Shown here in pieces: positions 22,096 to 34,100 of a DNA stretch of 64,000 nt. The DNA is from Anthoceros angustus (taxonomy: Eukaryota; Streptophyta; Anthocerotopsida; Anthocerotales; Anthocerotaceae). A program made the position numbers and the translations under genes. The stretch covers positions 496,001 to 560,000 of the forward strand of contig VJWM01000103.1 in NCBI GenBank assembly GCA_010909165.1. Direction: 5' to 3'. How positions within the stretch are numbered: position 1 is the stretch's first letter; the number at the start of each line of letters is the position of its first letter. The notes beneath the pieces are model-generated. The model saw nothing but the letters and a program-made list of their open reading frames with translations, had not been told where the DNA came from and searched no databases.

Positions 22096-24644
22096 TTAGG
22101 TCGCAGAATCGGCGGAGATGGAAAGAATGACGGTGTCGATAACCTGGGACAGATTCTCCCAATTGATGGGTTTTGTTAGATAGCCGTCCAACCTCATGGC
22201 TTCCAGAGACTCCCGCTCCTTGGTCAGGACATCTGCAGTTAGGGCATAAATGGGGATACTGGCAACCTTGGTGCCCAGCGCCCTCACAAGCTTTGTGGCT
22301 TGGAGCCCATCCAGCACGGGCATCTGGAGGTCCATGAGCACCATGTCGTAGCTTTTTTCCTGAACGGCCTCCAGTGCCTCCTGGCCGTTGCTCACCAGGT
22401 CCACCGAGTGCCCGTAGTGCTGCAGCATTCTCCGCAGCAGCAGCTGGCTCACCTTGTCGTCCTCGGCTGCCAGCACCCGGAGGGACCTGCTTGTCGTCTT
22501 CAGCGAGTTGGATTTTAGAGGAGAGGGCCTGTCCGCGCCTGACACCTGCCTGGAAGGGTCCAGAGCCGGCTGCAGCGGGATGCAGAAGGCGAAGGTGCTG
22601 CCTTTGCCCACCTCGCTCTCCACCCAGATCCTGCCTCCCATGGCCGTCACCAGCCCCTTGCTGATGGCCAGGCCCAACCCGGTGCCGCCGAACTTCCTGG
22701 TGGTGCTCGTGTCTGCCTGCGAGAAGGACTGGAACAGCCTCCCCTGCTGCTCGATGCTGAGCCCTATCCCAGAGTCCTTCACCCTCACTTCATGCCATAT
22801 ACGATGCTCCTGCTCCTGTTCTTGCTCCTGCTGCGATTTTGCTGCCTCCTCCCCTGCTTGTGCTAACTTCTCGCTCTCCATCCTCTTTGGGTGTGTGAAG
22901 CTGAGCTTGGCTTGTTCCTTGCCTTCAGGCTTTTGGGTTGTGTCGGGCTCCGTGGATCCATGGGGCGGACCTGTCGGGCCTGGATGAGCCCACAGCAATG
23001 TTTTGAGACTGCAGTTCAAAAACAAGACAGCCAGGAAGAAATCAGACTGTGAAGAGTGCGCACCCCCTACCAGCAACAGGTAGCCAGGAGATGTCGATGC
23101 CGCCGGTTTGAGTGAACTTGATGGCATTGCTGACGAGATTGGTGATCACCTGCCGGATCCGCTCGTCTCCCCTGACCGCCTGTTGCCCGCTCTCGGGCAT
23201 GCGCACGGTGAGCTTGAGATTTTTCTCCGCCAGCTTGCCCTGAAACAAGGCGCACAGCTGCTCCAGAAGCTCACCGATGTGGAAGTCCGACACATCCAGG
23301 GTGAATTGCCCGGACTGGATAGCGGAGAAGTCGAGGATCTCATCCAGGACCTGCATGAGGCCCTCTGCGGAGCCTTGCATGATGCGCACGAATGAGGCCT
23401 GTTCAGGGGACAGGGATGTCAGGCGCAGCAGCTCCAGCATGCCCAGCACTCCCGTCATGGGAGTGCGCAGCTCGTGGCTCATCATGGCCATGAACTGAGT
23501 CTTGGCCTTGTCGGCAGCTTCCACGGCCGCCCTCGCATCCCTCTCCGCAGTGATGTCATCGAAGAACCAGATGCGCCCGTGAGTGACATTCTTGCTCACG
23601 GGATAGGACCGCACCCGGAACACCCGCCTGGGATCCTTTAGCTCCCACTCCCACTCAAACAGCTGATCACGATGGGCGCCTACCTGCTTGAAGCATCTGC
23701 TCCGCAAACGTCAGACCGGTTTCCACAACACACAGCTTCACAAGCACAGACAGCATCATCCGAAGCAGAGAGCTCGACAGAGCGACCGCCCACACACACC
23801 TGTAGGCAGACGCCCGGACGACGCAGCGATCGGCAAGTCGGCACATCCCGGCAGCCACCGCGCTCGTGTCGACTTCCCCCGCCCCATCCAAACCCAGCAG
23901 CTCGGATGCCGCAGAATTGATGAGGCACGGCCCGATTCCGTCATCCACAAACACCACCGCCTGAGGCATGGTCCTGAGGATGACATCAAACCGCCTGCCC
24001 ATCCGATCCCAGCACAAGGTGCGCACCTTTGCCGCCAGCAGCAGGGGCAGAGACTGCCCTGCATCATCCATCACCTGCTCGCAATCCGGAGGAACACTGC
24101 CCGGCTCCAACCACAGTGCGTAGCAGATACCCAGATGTCCCTCCAACCTGAACTCCGTCGCCAGGAGCCGCTGAGGCCGGTCACCCAGCACCACCGATAG
24201 CATGCTGGGCAAGGTCATCCTCTCCGTGCTCACCACTCTCCCGGTTCCAGCTGCCTTCAGCACTGCCTTGTTGAATCTCACAGGCACCGTCATGCGGCCC
24301 TGAGGCACGCACAGCACCGTCTCCGCCACATTCATGCGCACCAGGGCCGCCACCAGAAGGTCGCACGCGAGAGAGGTGGCAACGATCTGCAACACGGACT
24401 GCGGGAGCTCAGGCTCTGAGGACCCCCCCGTCCTCGGATCCGAGTTCTCCTCTCTGCCCGCGTCCACTCCAAGCGAACCCGGCGGAATCCGCAGAATGCT
24501 GGCCGCCACCCCGTCCCTGCCCGCACCTCCCAAAGATCCGCCTGGCCCCATCCTCGCTCTCTTGACTCCTCCATCGGCTGATTCCCCCGCCCCTCTCAAG
24601 CTGGTGCCCAAATCGTCCTGCTCACCACTGACTGCAGCACTCAT
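22096..24644 (-). CDS. soluble PAS-domain hybrid histidine kinase (PHK-like)
   Basis: Three exons on minus: 24644-23800, 23696-23071, 22979-22096. Phases agree and predict 784 residues. Order: a Gly-rich N-terminus, a sensor region with a PAS-like block (RTMPQAVVFVDDG), a second PAS/PAC block (RIWFFDDITAERDA), and HisKA with the phosphoacceptor His in MMSHELRTPMTG (about residue 356). The HATPase has an N box ending VSNAIKFT, then DSGIGLS, FQSFSQAD and GGTGLGLAISKG. A receiver domain has the ED acidic pair, phosphoacceptor Asp in VLMDLQMP (about 707) and Lys in GYLTKP (about 760). No transmembrane, CHASE or ethylene-binding segment is seen, so this is not a cytokinin or ethylene receptor. The second intron has alternative phase-compatible borders. 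Confidence 0.85.
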
Positions 24645-25886
24645 GCTCCGCGCCGGCAGCTCTCTGGGATCTGGGAGGCAGCAGAGCTACGCCCACGGCC
24701 TCATTCTCCTACAACCCGAGCCCATCTACGATTGCCCAGGTCCCCATTTCCCGCTGCGTGCTTGCATGAGATTGCACTCCGACAAGTCACATCGCTGCCC
24801 ACCTGTCCCTGCTTCCTCCGCTTCACCTACAACCCACATGCAGAGGCTCCTGAGGCGGCGATGCCACTGCCAGCTTCTCCAACAGACTGCATAAGATGCC
24901 TGCCTCAGCTGCAATCAACAGCGGATAAAGCTCGTCTCTCTGACCACGGGACAGGCTGGCAGCTGCTACTCCTGGAGCAGAGGAAGCGCATCCCGATTTC
25001 CCAGGATCTCCTGGAACCGCAAGCATCATGCGTGAACTACCGGTCCCCGGACACCGCAACAGCCCCTAGGGCTTGGTGGGCGGTCAGACTCCAGTTAGGA
25101 GGACGGCTGGGCTTGGGCAATCGGATGACAAGGTGGCAGCGGCGTGCAGTGCGCGTGCCGGGGCTGCGAAATCGGCCAGGGCCACGCAGGCAGAAACGGG
25201 AGGTGGGTCACACCAGCCACACCTGTGGCTGGGGAGAGGAGATCATTCCGGGAATGCTTGCGTCTTTTCAGGTGCGCCAGCCTCTCATCAGCTTTGCTGC
25301 CCAGCGTGCTCTGCCTCCTGCCCACTGCCCACTGCCCACTGCCCACTGCCCGGGCGGGATACGCAACATGTACAGACCTGTAGCCATGACCCGCACGCGT
25401 CAGGGTCCGCGGTGGCTCACCGACGCCGTGCTTATCGGGACACGGCGACTGCGAGCTGCAATGGCGTCTACCAGGAGCCGGCGGGCGGCGGGGCTGCCGG
25501 CGGCCACGGCTGGGAATGTGGCGCGGATGATAAATGTCTCACCGTCTCTGCCTGCTCATGTCTGCTTCGTCATCGGCCGGACTGTCGACGCGGCGTTGCT
25601 TCTTCTGCAGGGGAGGACTCGTTGCATCCAGCAAGCGTCGGGAGCCTTTAGCTAACGTTTAACGGCTGGTAGGAGCAACCCGAGCACTGAGCGAGTGACA
25701 CGTCCCGCTCCTGTTTGTTGCAGGTTCTTCTTTCTTGCGAGGATGTAGACTGTCCAGCGGTAATGTGGTTGCGTCTCTTGCGCGAGGTGTGGCGTCGCGG
25801 TTTGCGTGGCTTGCTTGTGTCACGCGCTTTCTGGTAATCAGGCGATCGCGTGAAAAGATTGGGAGGAAGGCCGAGAGTTGGCAGGT
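24645..25886. other. upstream region between the kinase and the small repeat-protein gene
   Basis: Divergent 5' flank of about 1.2 kb, GC-rich. A long plus frame (24732-25655) is open but lacks an initiating ATG and has no family similarity. It holds a 7 bp CCCACTG repeat at 25321-25351. Confidence 0.45.
25321..25351 (+). repeat. CCCACTG heptanucleotide tandem repeat (about 4.4 copies)
   Basis: Four perfect consecutive CCCACTG units followed by CCC. Direct reading. Confidence 0.9.
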
Positions 25887-26394
25887 ATGGAGAGGCACGG
25901 AACTAAGCTCAGAGTGGAGAGTGACCAGGACAGGCCTCAGCTGCAGGTCGAGTGACTGCTCAAGTTTTCCCTTGAAATTGCCATGTGGCTTTAGGGTTTC
26001 ATGCTTCGTGCGTGACATTTGATGAAAGGCATTGCAGGAGAACGTGGATGTCAAGAATCAAGATTTGATATCCCCTCGACGAGCCCGGGAAGCACTGAGA
26101 CAGACCGTGAGCGACATGGTGACACAGACTGCAAATACGGTTTTGGAGTCTGTCGCTTCGGTGAAAGAGTCTGTGGTGTCGGTGAAAGAGTCTGTTGTGT
26201 CGGTGAAAGAGTCTGTGTTCCGCGGAGAAATGTCTGCAACTTCTGTAAGGGAGAATGCGACGTTGGTGAAGGAGTCGGTCTTGAGGAACGGCCCCAGCAC
26301 TCGGCCCGGTATTACATACTCCCTCTGCGTTCAGCAAATTCAATTTGGAGTTCTTTATGTTCCTGTTCTGAGAGTAGTTTCATGTGGCCAGTGA
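25887..26394 (+). CDS. small hypothetical protein with VSVKESV heptad repeats
   Basis: Two exons: 25887-25946 (starting MERHGTKLRVESDQDRPQLQ) and 26038-26394. The intron has CAG/GTCGAG and TTGCAG/GAG borders and keeps phase 0, giving 138 residues. The centre repeats ESVASVKESVVSVKESV with a 7-residue period encoded by a 21 bp tandem repeat (about 26152-26220), which would make an amphipathic helix. A TGA at 26392-26394 closes the frame. No family is recognised. The last 30 residues may instead be intronic or 3' UTR. Confidence 0.45.
26150..26222 (+). repeat. 21 bp in-frame tandem repeat (about 3 copies)
   Basis: The unit reads tcggtgaaagagtctgtggt plus one base, encoding SVKESVV. It is repeated three times with few changes inside the small hypothetical gene. 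Confidence 0.85.
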
Positions 26395-27031
26395 CTCTGG
26401 TTTCTTGTTGATTCTGGTTCCAATAGACCCAGAGGAGGGGGCGGAGAAAACTATTCTTGAACACTCTTGGGTCCATGACTGAGAAGCTCGATGTGATGAT
26501 ATGAGGCCTGTACATCAGAGGAGACACTGGGTAGATTTTTTGGAGATGTAGCTAGCTGTACATAGAAAAACCTTATACAACATTCACGGCTTACTAGTTA
26601 TTAAAAAATAGAGGCCAGTAGTAGGCACTAGGATTACTAAATATTCTGAATCTCGTCGCTGGAATATACAGCATTTTTAGTGCACACACTTTAGCAGGCC
26701 GGATGTCACATTTTCTTTCCATAGGTACCAAGTAAACTTTGGAAGGCAGGAGTCATTCCCTCGTGCAGGACAAAAAAAAGCGAGAAGGTGATTGGGAAAC
26801 AAGGGCAGAATGAATAAACCTAGGATGGGAAGGGGATACGGACCCTGTGGACGCAAAAAATCACTTCCTTCCGTAAAAGTCAAGGGCCAAGGAGGCGGGG
26901 AAACAAGCACAGCGAAAATAAACTTCAGGATGGGGAAACGGACGCTGTAGGAAGGGCCGTTGTGAATTTGCCTCTCTGACGGGCACTTGCCAGTTAGTAA
27001 AGAAATGCCCCCGCTGCATAGTGTTGGCTCG
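26395..27031. other. convergent 3' intergenic region
   Basis: It lies between the small repeat-protein gene (+) and the GMD 3' end (-). No gene is supported. Confidence 0.5.
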
Positions 27032-28271
<1,240 letters not shown>

Positions 28272-28671
28272 TGCCCGGCCGGTAGGCGACCATCGGGCGC
28301 AGCAGACCAGCCCAGCCTGCTACCTAGGTACATACATATTTGTATGTAGATATGCAGTTTCGATTTCAAACAGCAGCAGGAGCAAGCCTTTTAACCTAGA
28401 ATCGGAATCGGAGGAGAACCATGGTTAAGCGGCGGGGAGCCGGGGTTGCCCACGACACGATCGAGGCGCAAGCGTGGGCGTGAAGGCAGCCAGCCGAGAG
28501 AGGAAGGCAGCAGGCGCTTTAGGGCGGGCGGCGAGGAGCGGGCGCGGGCTTATGCGTGTAAAGGGCCGGCGGGGGCGGATTTGGGGCATGTGAATTGGAA
28601 GGAGGAGGAGCAGGAGCAGCGCGCCGGTGTGGCTCCGTGCAGTGGGAGGCAGACATGAGCGAAGGCAGGCG
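28272..28671. promoter_or_regulatory. 400 bp divergent promoter region between GMD and ATG9
   Basis: Start codons of two opposite genes are 400 bp apart, so the promoters and both 5' UTRs must share this interval. A 6-codon upstream ORF on + (28655-28675) lies at its right end. No clear TATA box is seen. Confidence 0.55.
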
Positions 28672-28675
28672 ATGA
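28655..28675 (+). promoter_or_regulatory. uORF overlapping the ATG9 start (ATGA)
   Basis: ATG AGC GAA GGC AGG CGA TGA: the TGA stop (28673-28675) overlaps the ATG9 ATG at 28672 as ATGA. Such a tiny uORF could lower or couple ATG9 initiation by re-initiation if the transcript starts upstream. Whether it is in the mRNA is not shown. Confidence 0.5.
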
Positions 28676-30753
28676 AGAGTTTGCGGCTGTGGAGGAGCCC
28701 TGAGGACACGGAGAAGTATGGTGATGGTGATGGTGGTCATGGTGAGGTGGAGATGCACGAGTACCAGGCGCTGTCGGACGGCCCCAGCCCTCACGAATTT
28801 CTGGAGGAGGGGGAGGGCAGCGTGAAGCGGTTGGCGATCCAGGATTTGGACACCTTCTTCCGCCAGATCTACTACTACCACACGGAGAAGGGTTTGGTGC
28901 ACATCACGGTGCGGTGGGCAGCGGAGCTCTTCACCTTCGGCTTCACCGTGTGCTTCTCGGGCTTCCTGCTGCTGGTGGTGAATTGGGATGGAGTGATGCA
29001 CTGCGGCCAGGGGGAGGGGAGCAACCGGTGTGAACTGGCCCGGGAAGGGGTGCACCAGGACCCGTTGCGGCCTTTCACGCTTTACAAGGCGGTTGTGCTG
29101 CTCTACCTGCTCATCTTCAGCGCACACTGGCTCATATGTTTTCTTCGATTCTTCCCGCAGTTGCGGGACAATTTGGTGATCCGCAGGTTCTTCCACTCGG
29201 ATTTAGGGTTAGGGGAGGGGGAGCTGCAGCAGGCGTCATGGGCGGAGGTGGTGGAGCGGCTGGTGGAGGTACAGAGCCGGAAGCGGCTGTGCATCGTGCG
29301 GGACCTGTCGGCGCCGGACATTGTGAGCAGGATCATGCGGAGGGAGAATTGGCTCATAGCCATGCTGAACCAGGGGGTGATTGCGCTGCCGGTGCCGCCC
29401 TGGCTGCCCGGGGCTGGCCCTTTCCAGGGCCACCATGACGCGCAGGGCAACAGGAAGCACCCGCTGCTCAGCAAGACGCTGGAGTGGAGCTTGAATTGGT
29501 GCATCCTGCACCACATGTATGACAGCAATTTTCTCATCAAGCCCGACTTCACCCGCAGGCCGGACGTGATTCGCAGGAGGCTCCGGGCGCTGGGTGGGGC
29601 CATGCTGCTGCTCTCCCCCTTTTACTTGATCTTCATGCTCATGTACTTTCTCATGAAGAACGGGGAGCAGTTCTACCACAGGCCCAGCACTGCAGGCTTC
29701 CGGGACTGGTCGAACCTGGCCAGATGGACCTTCCGTGAGTTCAACGAGCTGGATCACTGCCTCAAGCACCGCATGGATGCCAGCTACAAGCACGCGGTGG
29801 AGTACCTGAAGCTGTTCCCCTCCAGCCCCAACCTGCTTGTGGTGGCCAAGGTGGTGTCCTATGTGTCGGGGGCCTTCGCCATGGTGCTCCTGGGCACGGT
29901 CGTGCTGCACGAGACGGTGTTGCAGGCGGCGCTCTTCGGCCATGAGGTGGGCTGGTATGTGGCTGTGTTCGGCACCCTTTCGGTGCTCAGCCGCTCCCTA
30001 ATCGCCCAAGACTTCCTGGAATCTAGCCCAGAATCCGCAATGCAGAGCGTGGTGCACCACACGCACTACCAGCCCGACCACTGGGTGGGGCAGGAGAGCT
30101 CCGAGCGGGTCCGGGCCGAGTTCCAGCAGCTCTTCCAGTACAGAGCGGTGGAGTTTCTGGAGGAGATGGCCTCCATCTTCATCACGCCCTTCCTCCTCTG
30201 CTTTTTGCTGCCGCACTTCGTGGACGATATCCTGGCGTTCGTGCACGACTCCACCACCCTCATCCCGGGCGTGGGTCATGTGTGCAGCCTCAGCGTCTTC
30301 GACGGCATCTCCCCTGCCATGGACAACGATGAGAAGATGAGCAAGTCCCTGGCCAGCTTCAGACACAACTACCCCGGCTGGACGCCAGAGGATGCCAAGC
30401 CGTTACAGGAGGAGGAAGCTCCCGACTCGCCGCCCCCCGGTCGTGACCCTCATCACAGCGAGCCCGAGGAGCCCGCCCCTTTCTACCCCTCCTCCCCCCA
30501 GGACACGCCCCTCAATTCGGACGCGGCCAAGGAGGCCATGGACAGGAGCAGGTGGTGGGCGAGGACGGGTCCCGAGCAATCCGTGGCTTCGCTCTTTGCT
30601 GAGAGCAAGTTCGAGCCTCCTAGTTTTGGGGTGGCGGAATTTGATGACGGCCAGTCGCGCTTCTTCAACTCCCAGATAGGACATGTGGAGGCCGTCAAAA
30701 CTAAGGCAGGATTTCTATCAGCCGCTTCTGTACAAACATTCATAGCCGATTAG
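28672..30753 (+). CDS. ATG9: autophagy-related protein 9 (ATG9), intronless
   Basis: One uninterrupted frame of 693 residues from the ATG at 28672 (MKSLRLWRSPEDTEK). ATG9 is a multi-spanning lipid scramblase carried on vesicles that seed autophagosomes. Family landmarks: DLDTFFRQIYYYHTEKG before the first membrane segment (FTFGFTVCFSGFLLLVV), YLLIFSAHWLICFLRFF, and the core LSAPDIVSRIMRRENWLIAML. Then YDSNFLIKPDF, membrane segments LLLSPFYLIFMLMYFL and AMVLLGTVVLHETVL, FLEEMASIFITPFLLCFLLP, and the C-terminal SKSLASFRHNYPGW box. It is shorter than Arabidopsis ATG9 mainly in the tail. Absence of introns in so long a gene is unusual for plant ATG9 and could reflect retroposition or lineage intron loss. 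Confidence 0.95.
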   Translation: MKSLRLWRSPEDTEKYGDGDGGHGEVEMHEYQALSDGPSPHEFLEEGEGSVKRLAIQDLDTFFRQIYYYHTEKGLVHITVRWAAELFTFGFTVCFSGFLLLVVNWDGVMHCGQGEGSNRCELAREGVHQDPLRPFTLYKAVVLLYLLIFSAHWLICFLRFFPQLRDNLVIRRFFHSDLGLGEGELQQASWAEVVERLVEVQSRKRLCIVRDLSAPDIVSRIMRRENWLIAMLNQGVIALPVPPWLPGAGPFQGHHDAQGNRKHPLLSKTLEWSLNWCILHHMYDSNFLIKPDFTRRPDVIRRRLRALGGAMLLLSPFYLIFMLMYFLMKNGEQFYHRPSTAGFRDWSNLARWTFREFNELDHCLKHRMDASYKHAVEYLKLFPSSPNLLVVAKVVSYVSGAFAMVLLGTVVLHETVLQAALFGHEVGWYVAVFGTLSVLSRSLIAQDFLESSPESAMQSVVHHTHYQPDHWVGQESSERVRAEFQQLFQYRAVEFLEEMASIFITPFLLCFLLPHFVDDILAFVHDSTTLIPGVGHVCSLSVFDGISPAMDNDEKMSKSLASFRHNYPGWTPEDAKPLQEEEAPDSPPPGRDPHHSEPEEPAPFYPSSPQDTPLNSDAAKEAMDRSRWWARTGPEQSVASLFAESKFEPPSFGVAEFDDGQSRFFNSQIGHVEAVKTKAGFLSAASVQTFIAD

Positions 30754-31173
30754 CTAGCCACCCCCATTCTTTCATGTCTGTGCCTTCCAAACGGAGGCCG
30801 AGCAAGGGTGCAAGAGTAGCCCTCCTGTACAGCCATAATTGGAAAAATTCTACTCTTGGGCCTCATCTTGTGCTTGTCTCCTCTGTTTGTGGAGGGAACT
30901 GCTGATCATTTCGCACCAACTTTTCCTCTTATGTATCCTGTTTCTCTCATCATTTCGCACTAACTTTTCCTTGCTATTAAGTATGTATCCTGTTTCTCTG
31001 ATCATTTCGCACCAACTTTTCCTTGCTACCAAGTGTGTATCTTGTCTGTGTCTGACGAGAGCTAATTGGGCTTGCCAGACAGTAGCCAGTACAGCTTTGA
31101 GCTTTCTCAAGGTATTAGAAGCTTGTCATTTGGTATTTGCTGCAAGCTTCTCAAAAGTCCTGGAGGCGTCATT
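30754..31173. other. convergent 3' region of ATG9 and REC8 with minisatellite
   Basis: It lies between the ATG9 stop and the REC8 stop. It carries a three-unit tandem repeat (30904-31049). No gene is seen. Confidence 0.6.
30904..31049 (+). repeat. tandem repeat, three units of about 44-52 bp
   Basis: Units begin gatcatttcgcacc or catcatttcgcact at 30904, 30948 and 31000. All contain aacttttcct and end near gtatcctgtttctct. The first lacks an 8 bp internal piece. It lies in the ATG9 3' UTR region. Confidence 0.85.
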
Positions 31174-34100
31174 CTAGAGGTACTGTCCCGGGGAGATGAG
31201 GATGTCCCCGTAGGCTTCGTCTTGTTCAGCAACGAGGCACCTATTTGATGTCAAAACTGCCACACCGGGGGTAGAAGAGCTTACTAGATGCACAGCGTGT
31301 CATCCTTATGAAAGGTTTGCTTTGTTGCCTCACTGACCTGTAATTTGGTAGAAAAGTCGTGCTGCTTGGTACTTCTCCAAGCCTGCAGTCAGCTCATTTA
31401 AAGACAGCCGGGAAGGTGCTCGTGCAGAATGGAAGAGTTCTTTCAAGTACCTGAAATTGGTGTGTAAGGTCATAAGCATCAACAGCTTCCAGGTCACTTC
31501 AGACACAAGAGACGGGGCACTTACTGCAGGAGCTGTGTCGTGATCTTGTCCTCAGATTGCTTGGGATCTGCTCTCTGGATTGAGGGTTTCAAGGTGTCTT
31601 CAAGCAGCTCTGGAAGGATGGCGTAGTTCAACTTTGATTATGTGATATGGAAAATGGTGATGTATCCTGATGAACTACGGTTTGCAGCCAGGTGAATACA
31701 TACCAAATTGAGTAAGAGAACCTGGCAGGGTTGTGGGGTCATCTCCTTGGCCAGTTGTGTCCATGAAATCCGGTGCCATGTCACCGTCAGGTACATCAGC
31801 AGCCCCTGGTGAGGCGCTTCTTGTCGCTGTGTGAGTGTGCCGACGACGTTTTGATCTGCAAGCCAAATACACAGTGTCAAAGTGTGCTGTGTCCTCTCTG
31901 GCTGGCTGGCTGGAGCTGACCGATATGTGGGTATGCAGATATGCCACACCTTCCCGACGTGGCTAGGTCTATTTCAGGGTCCAGCATCAGTGTTCCAGAG
32001 ATGGAGGTGGAACCCCTGCGCGTTGACCACGCGCTCCCTTCATGGCTACCTGTTTATGCACACTTCCAGAAGGCATTCTAAAAGACTTGCATTCAGAAGC
32101 CAACCACGTACTAGGCAACAACGAATCCAGGGGAAATTGTACCAAACCTGACACCGAAGGGGTGAAGCCCAAGTCGTTCCCTATTTCATTTTGTGTCGCT
32201 GGAGTATTCAGGGCCTGACGCAGCTTCTCCACAGAGCCGTAATCCTGAGATCCTTCCTTTTCGTATGGTACCTACAGTATGTTTGAATATGACGCAGGTT
32301 GGCTACCAAGTTTTTCAGAACTGGCAGGGTAATTGATGGATTGACATTGCAGTAGGTACTTGTTCCCATGACACGCTCTCTATGTGAGTCGCTTCCGCTT
32401 GCATCCCTAGTGCCGTTGGTTGCATGTTGAGGTCGCCCTCTCCAGAAGGCCCATTCTCTGAACATGTCGAAACAAGCATTCAAATGCTCCTGCCGACAGT
32501 CTGCGTTCGGATAACAACGCAACAGACTGCGGGTTGAAAGGTTAAAGGAGCACACCATTATTTTCCTCAGTCGATGCTTGCTCGATGACCCCCTGCTTTT
32601 CTTCCGTCGATGTTGGATCTGAAATCAATGTATTCTCCTCCTGGGGTGCAACTTTGGACTTTTTCCAGTTACAAGATATGCTTTGAGTCCATAACTCGAG
32701 CAGGCTTGGCGGCCACTGGGACTCTGGACCATCTACCAAAGACTTCCAGGATAATCCTGTCGATGGGAGTTTCAGGACAGTCTCGAAGTGGATTTCTTGC
32801 GGATGCCTCTGTGAGGACACAAGCCAGGTCAGTGGTCCGTTATTAGATGAATCTCTAGCGGTGAATAACCGGTCTTCACCTGAGAGGATGTGCGCCTGCC
32901 GACTAAGTCGGAGGAGTCCTCTAACCACTCTCGAAAGGTCTGTACTGCAATCTCGGGCGCCTCATAATCGATGTATACCTCAGGAGCATGCACTTGTCTT
33001 GCTCTTCGCTTCCTTGGTGGTGGAGCAGGGGTAATCTCCGGCTGCAGCAACCAGGAAGTGTAAAGGACAACTTCTACTGATCTGACCTTCAAGCTCAAGT
33101 TAGTACACTCATAGCGCACTTCATAAAATGAGGAGGATGCGAATCTCAACCGATTTGGGCCCTTCTTGGAGTATCTCTTCTGCAGGTGAGTCCGGTACAG
33201 GAATAACATCTAGAGCTTGATTGCTTTCTGCGGGAATGTGATGTTCTGGTTCCGTGTCCCTTCCACTGTTCTGTACAGTCTCATTGGCACTTCCACCAGC
33301 CGTATGAGCGGGTAGATGAAGAGAAGGACTGGAGGCCCCTCCAACGACCTCTTGTGTGTCAAGTGGCTTTTCCACCACAGTCTCAAGTGGCTCTTCCAAC
33401 ACAGTCCCCATTGGCTCTTCAACCAGAGTCTGAAGTGGCTGTTCCGCCACAGGAACAGGTGCATGTAGATTGAAATCATCTGAAAGGGTATGCCAGTTTA
33501 TCTTAATAGTGACTTTTGACATCAACGCGGCGCGGTCATTTTGCTCTAATTGTATCCTGAAGTTCTGACTGGCTTCTGAGCTCTCCAAACTCTCATCACG
33601 AGAAGCTGACAAATTTTACTCAAATTGTTCTGAGGTTGCAGAATATACCTAGCTGGAGATCGTCAGGCGGAAAAAAGTCGTCAGCTGGTGGGAAGCGCTC
33701 GTCCTCGAATTCCCTGTCATCTGAGAAACGTTAGAAAACAGGCTGGTGCCATTTCCTGCGCTCACAGGTTCACACGAAGGCAGACGTCTGCAGGCAGACC
33801 TGTTTTGTAAGCTTTCCTCGTAACAAAGCAAGTCTTCTGGCAATGTGATGTCTTCGAGTTGAGCTGTACAGTGTCACCCACGAAAACCAGCCAGTAAACA
33901 AGGTGCTGAGCATACAGCTGCTGGCACCACTGGACTCTAGCTGGTAATGCATGAGTCATGAATGTAAGCTTCTGGCCTAGTGCCGACCACACCTTGATTT
34001 GCAGCCGCATAGTCTATGCTTGAGGCTGCGATGTTTGCATGATCAGTCCCTTGTGCATTAGATCGTCTCCTCCGCGGAATTATTATTCTATCCTCCTCCT

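Noticed and set aside
24732-25655. 307-codon open frame on + upstream of the kinase
   Set aside because: It begins at a non-ATG codon, lies in GC-rich DNA opposite the kinase 5' end, and has no recognisable domain.
29236-29943. 235-codon frame on - within ATG9
   Set aside because: Antisense shadow of the strongly conserved ATG9 coding sequence.
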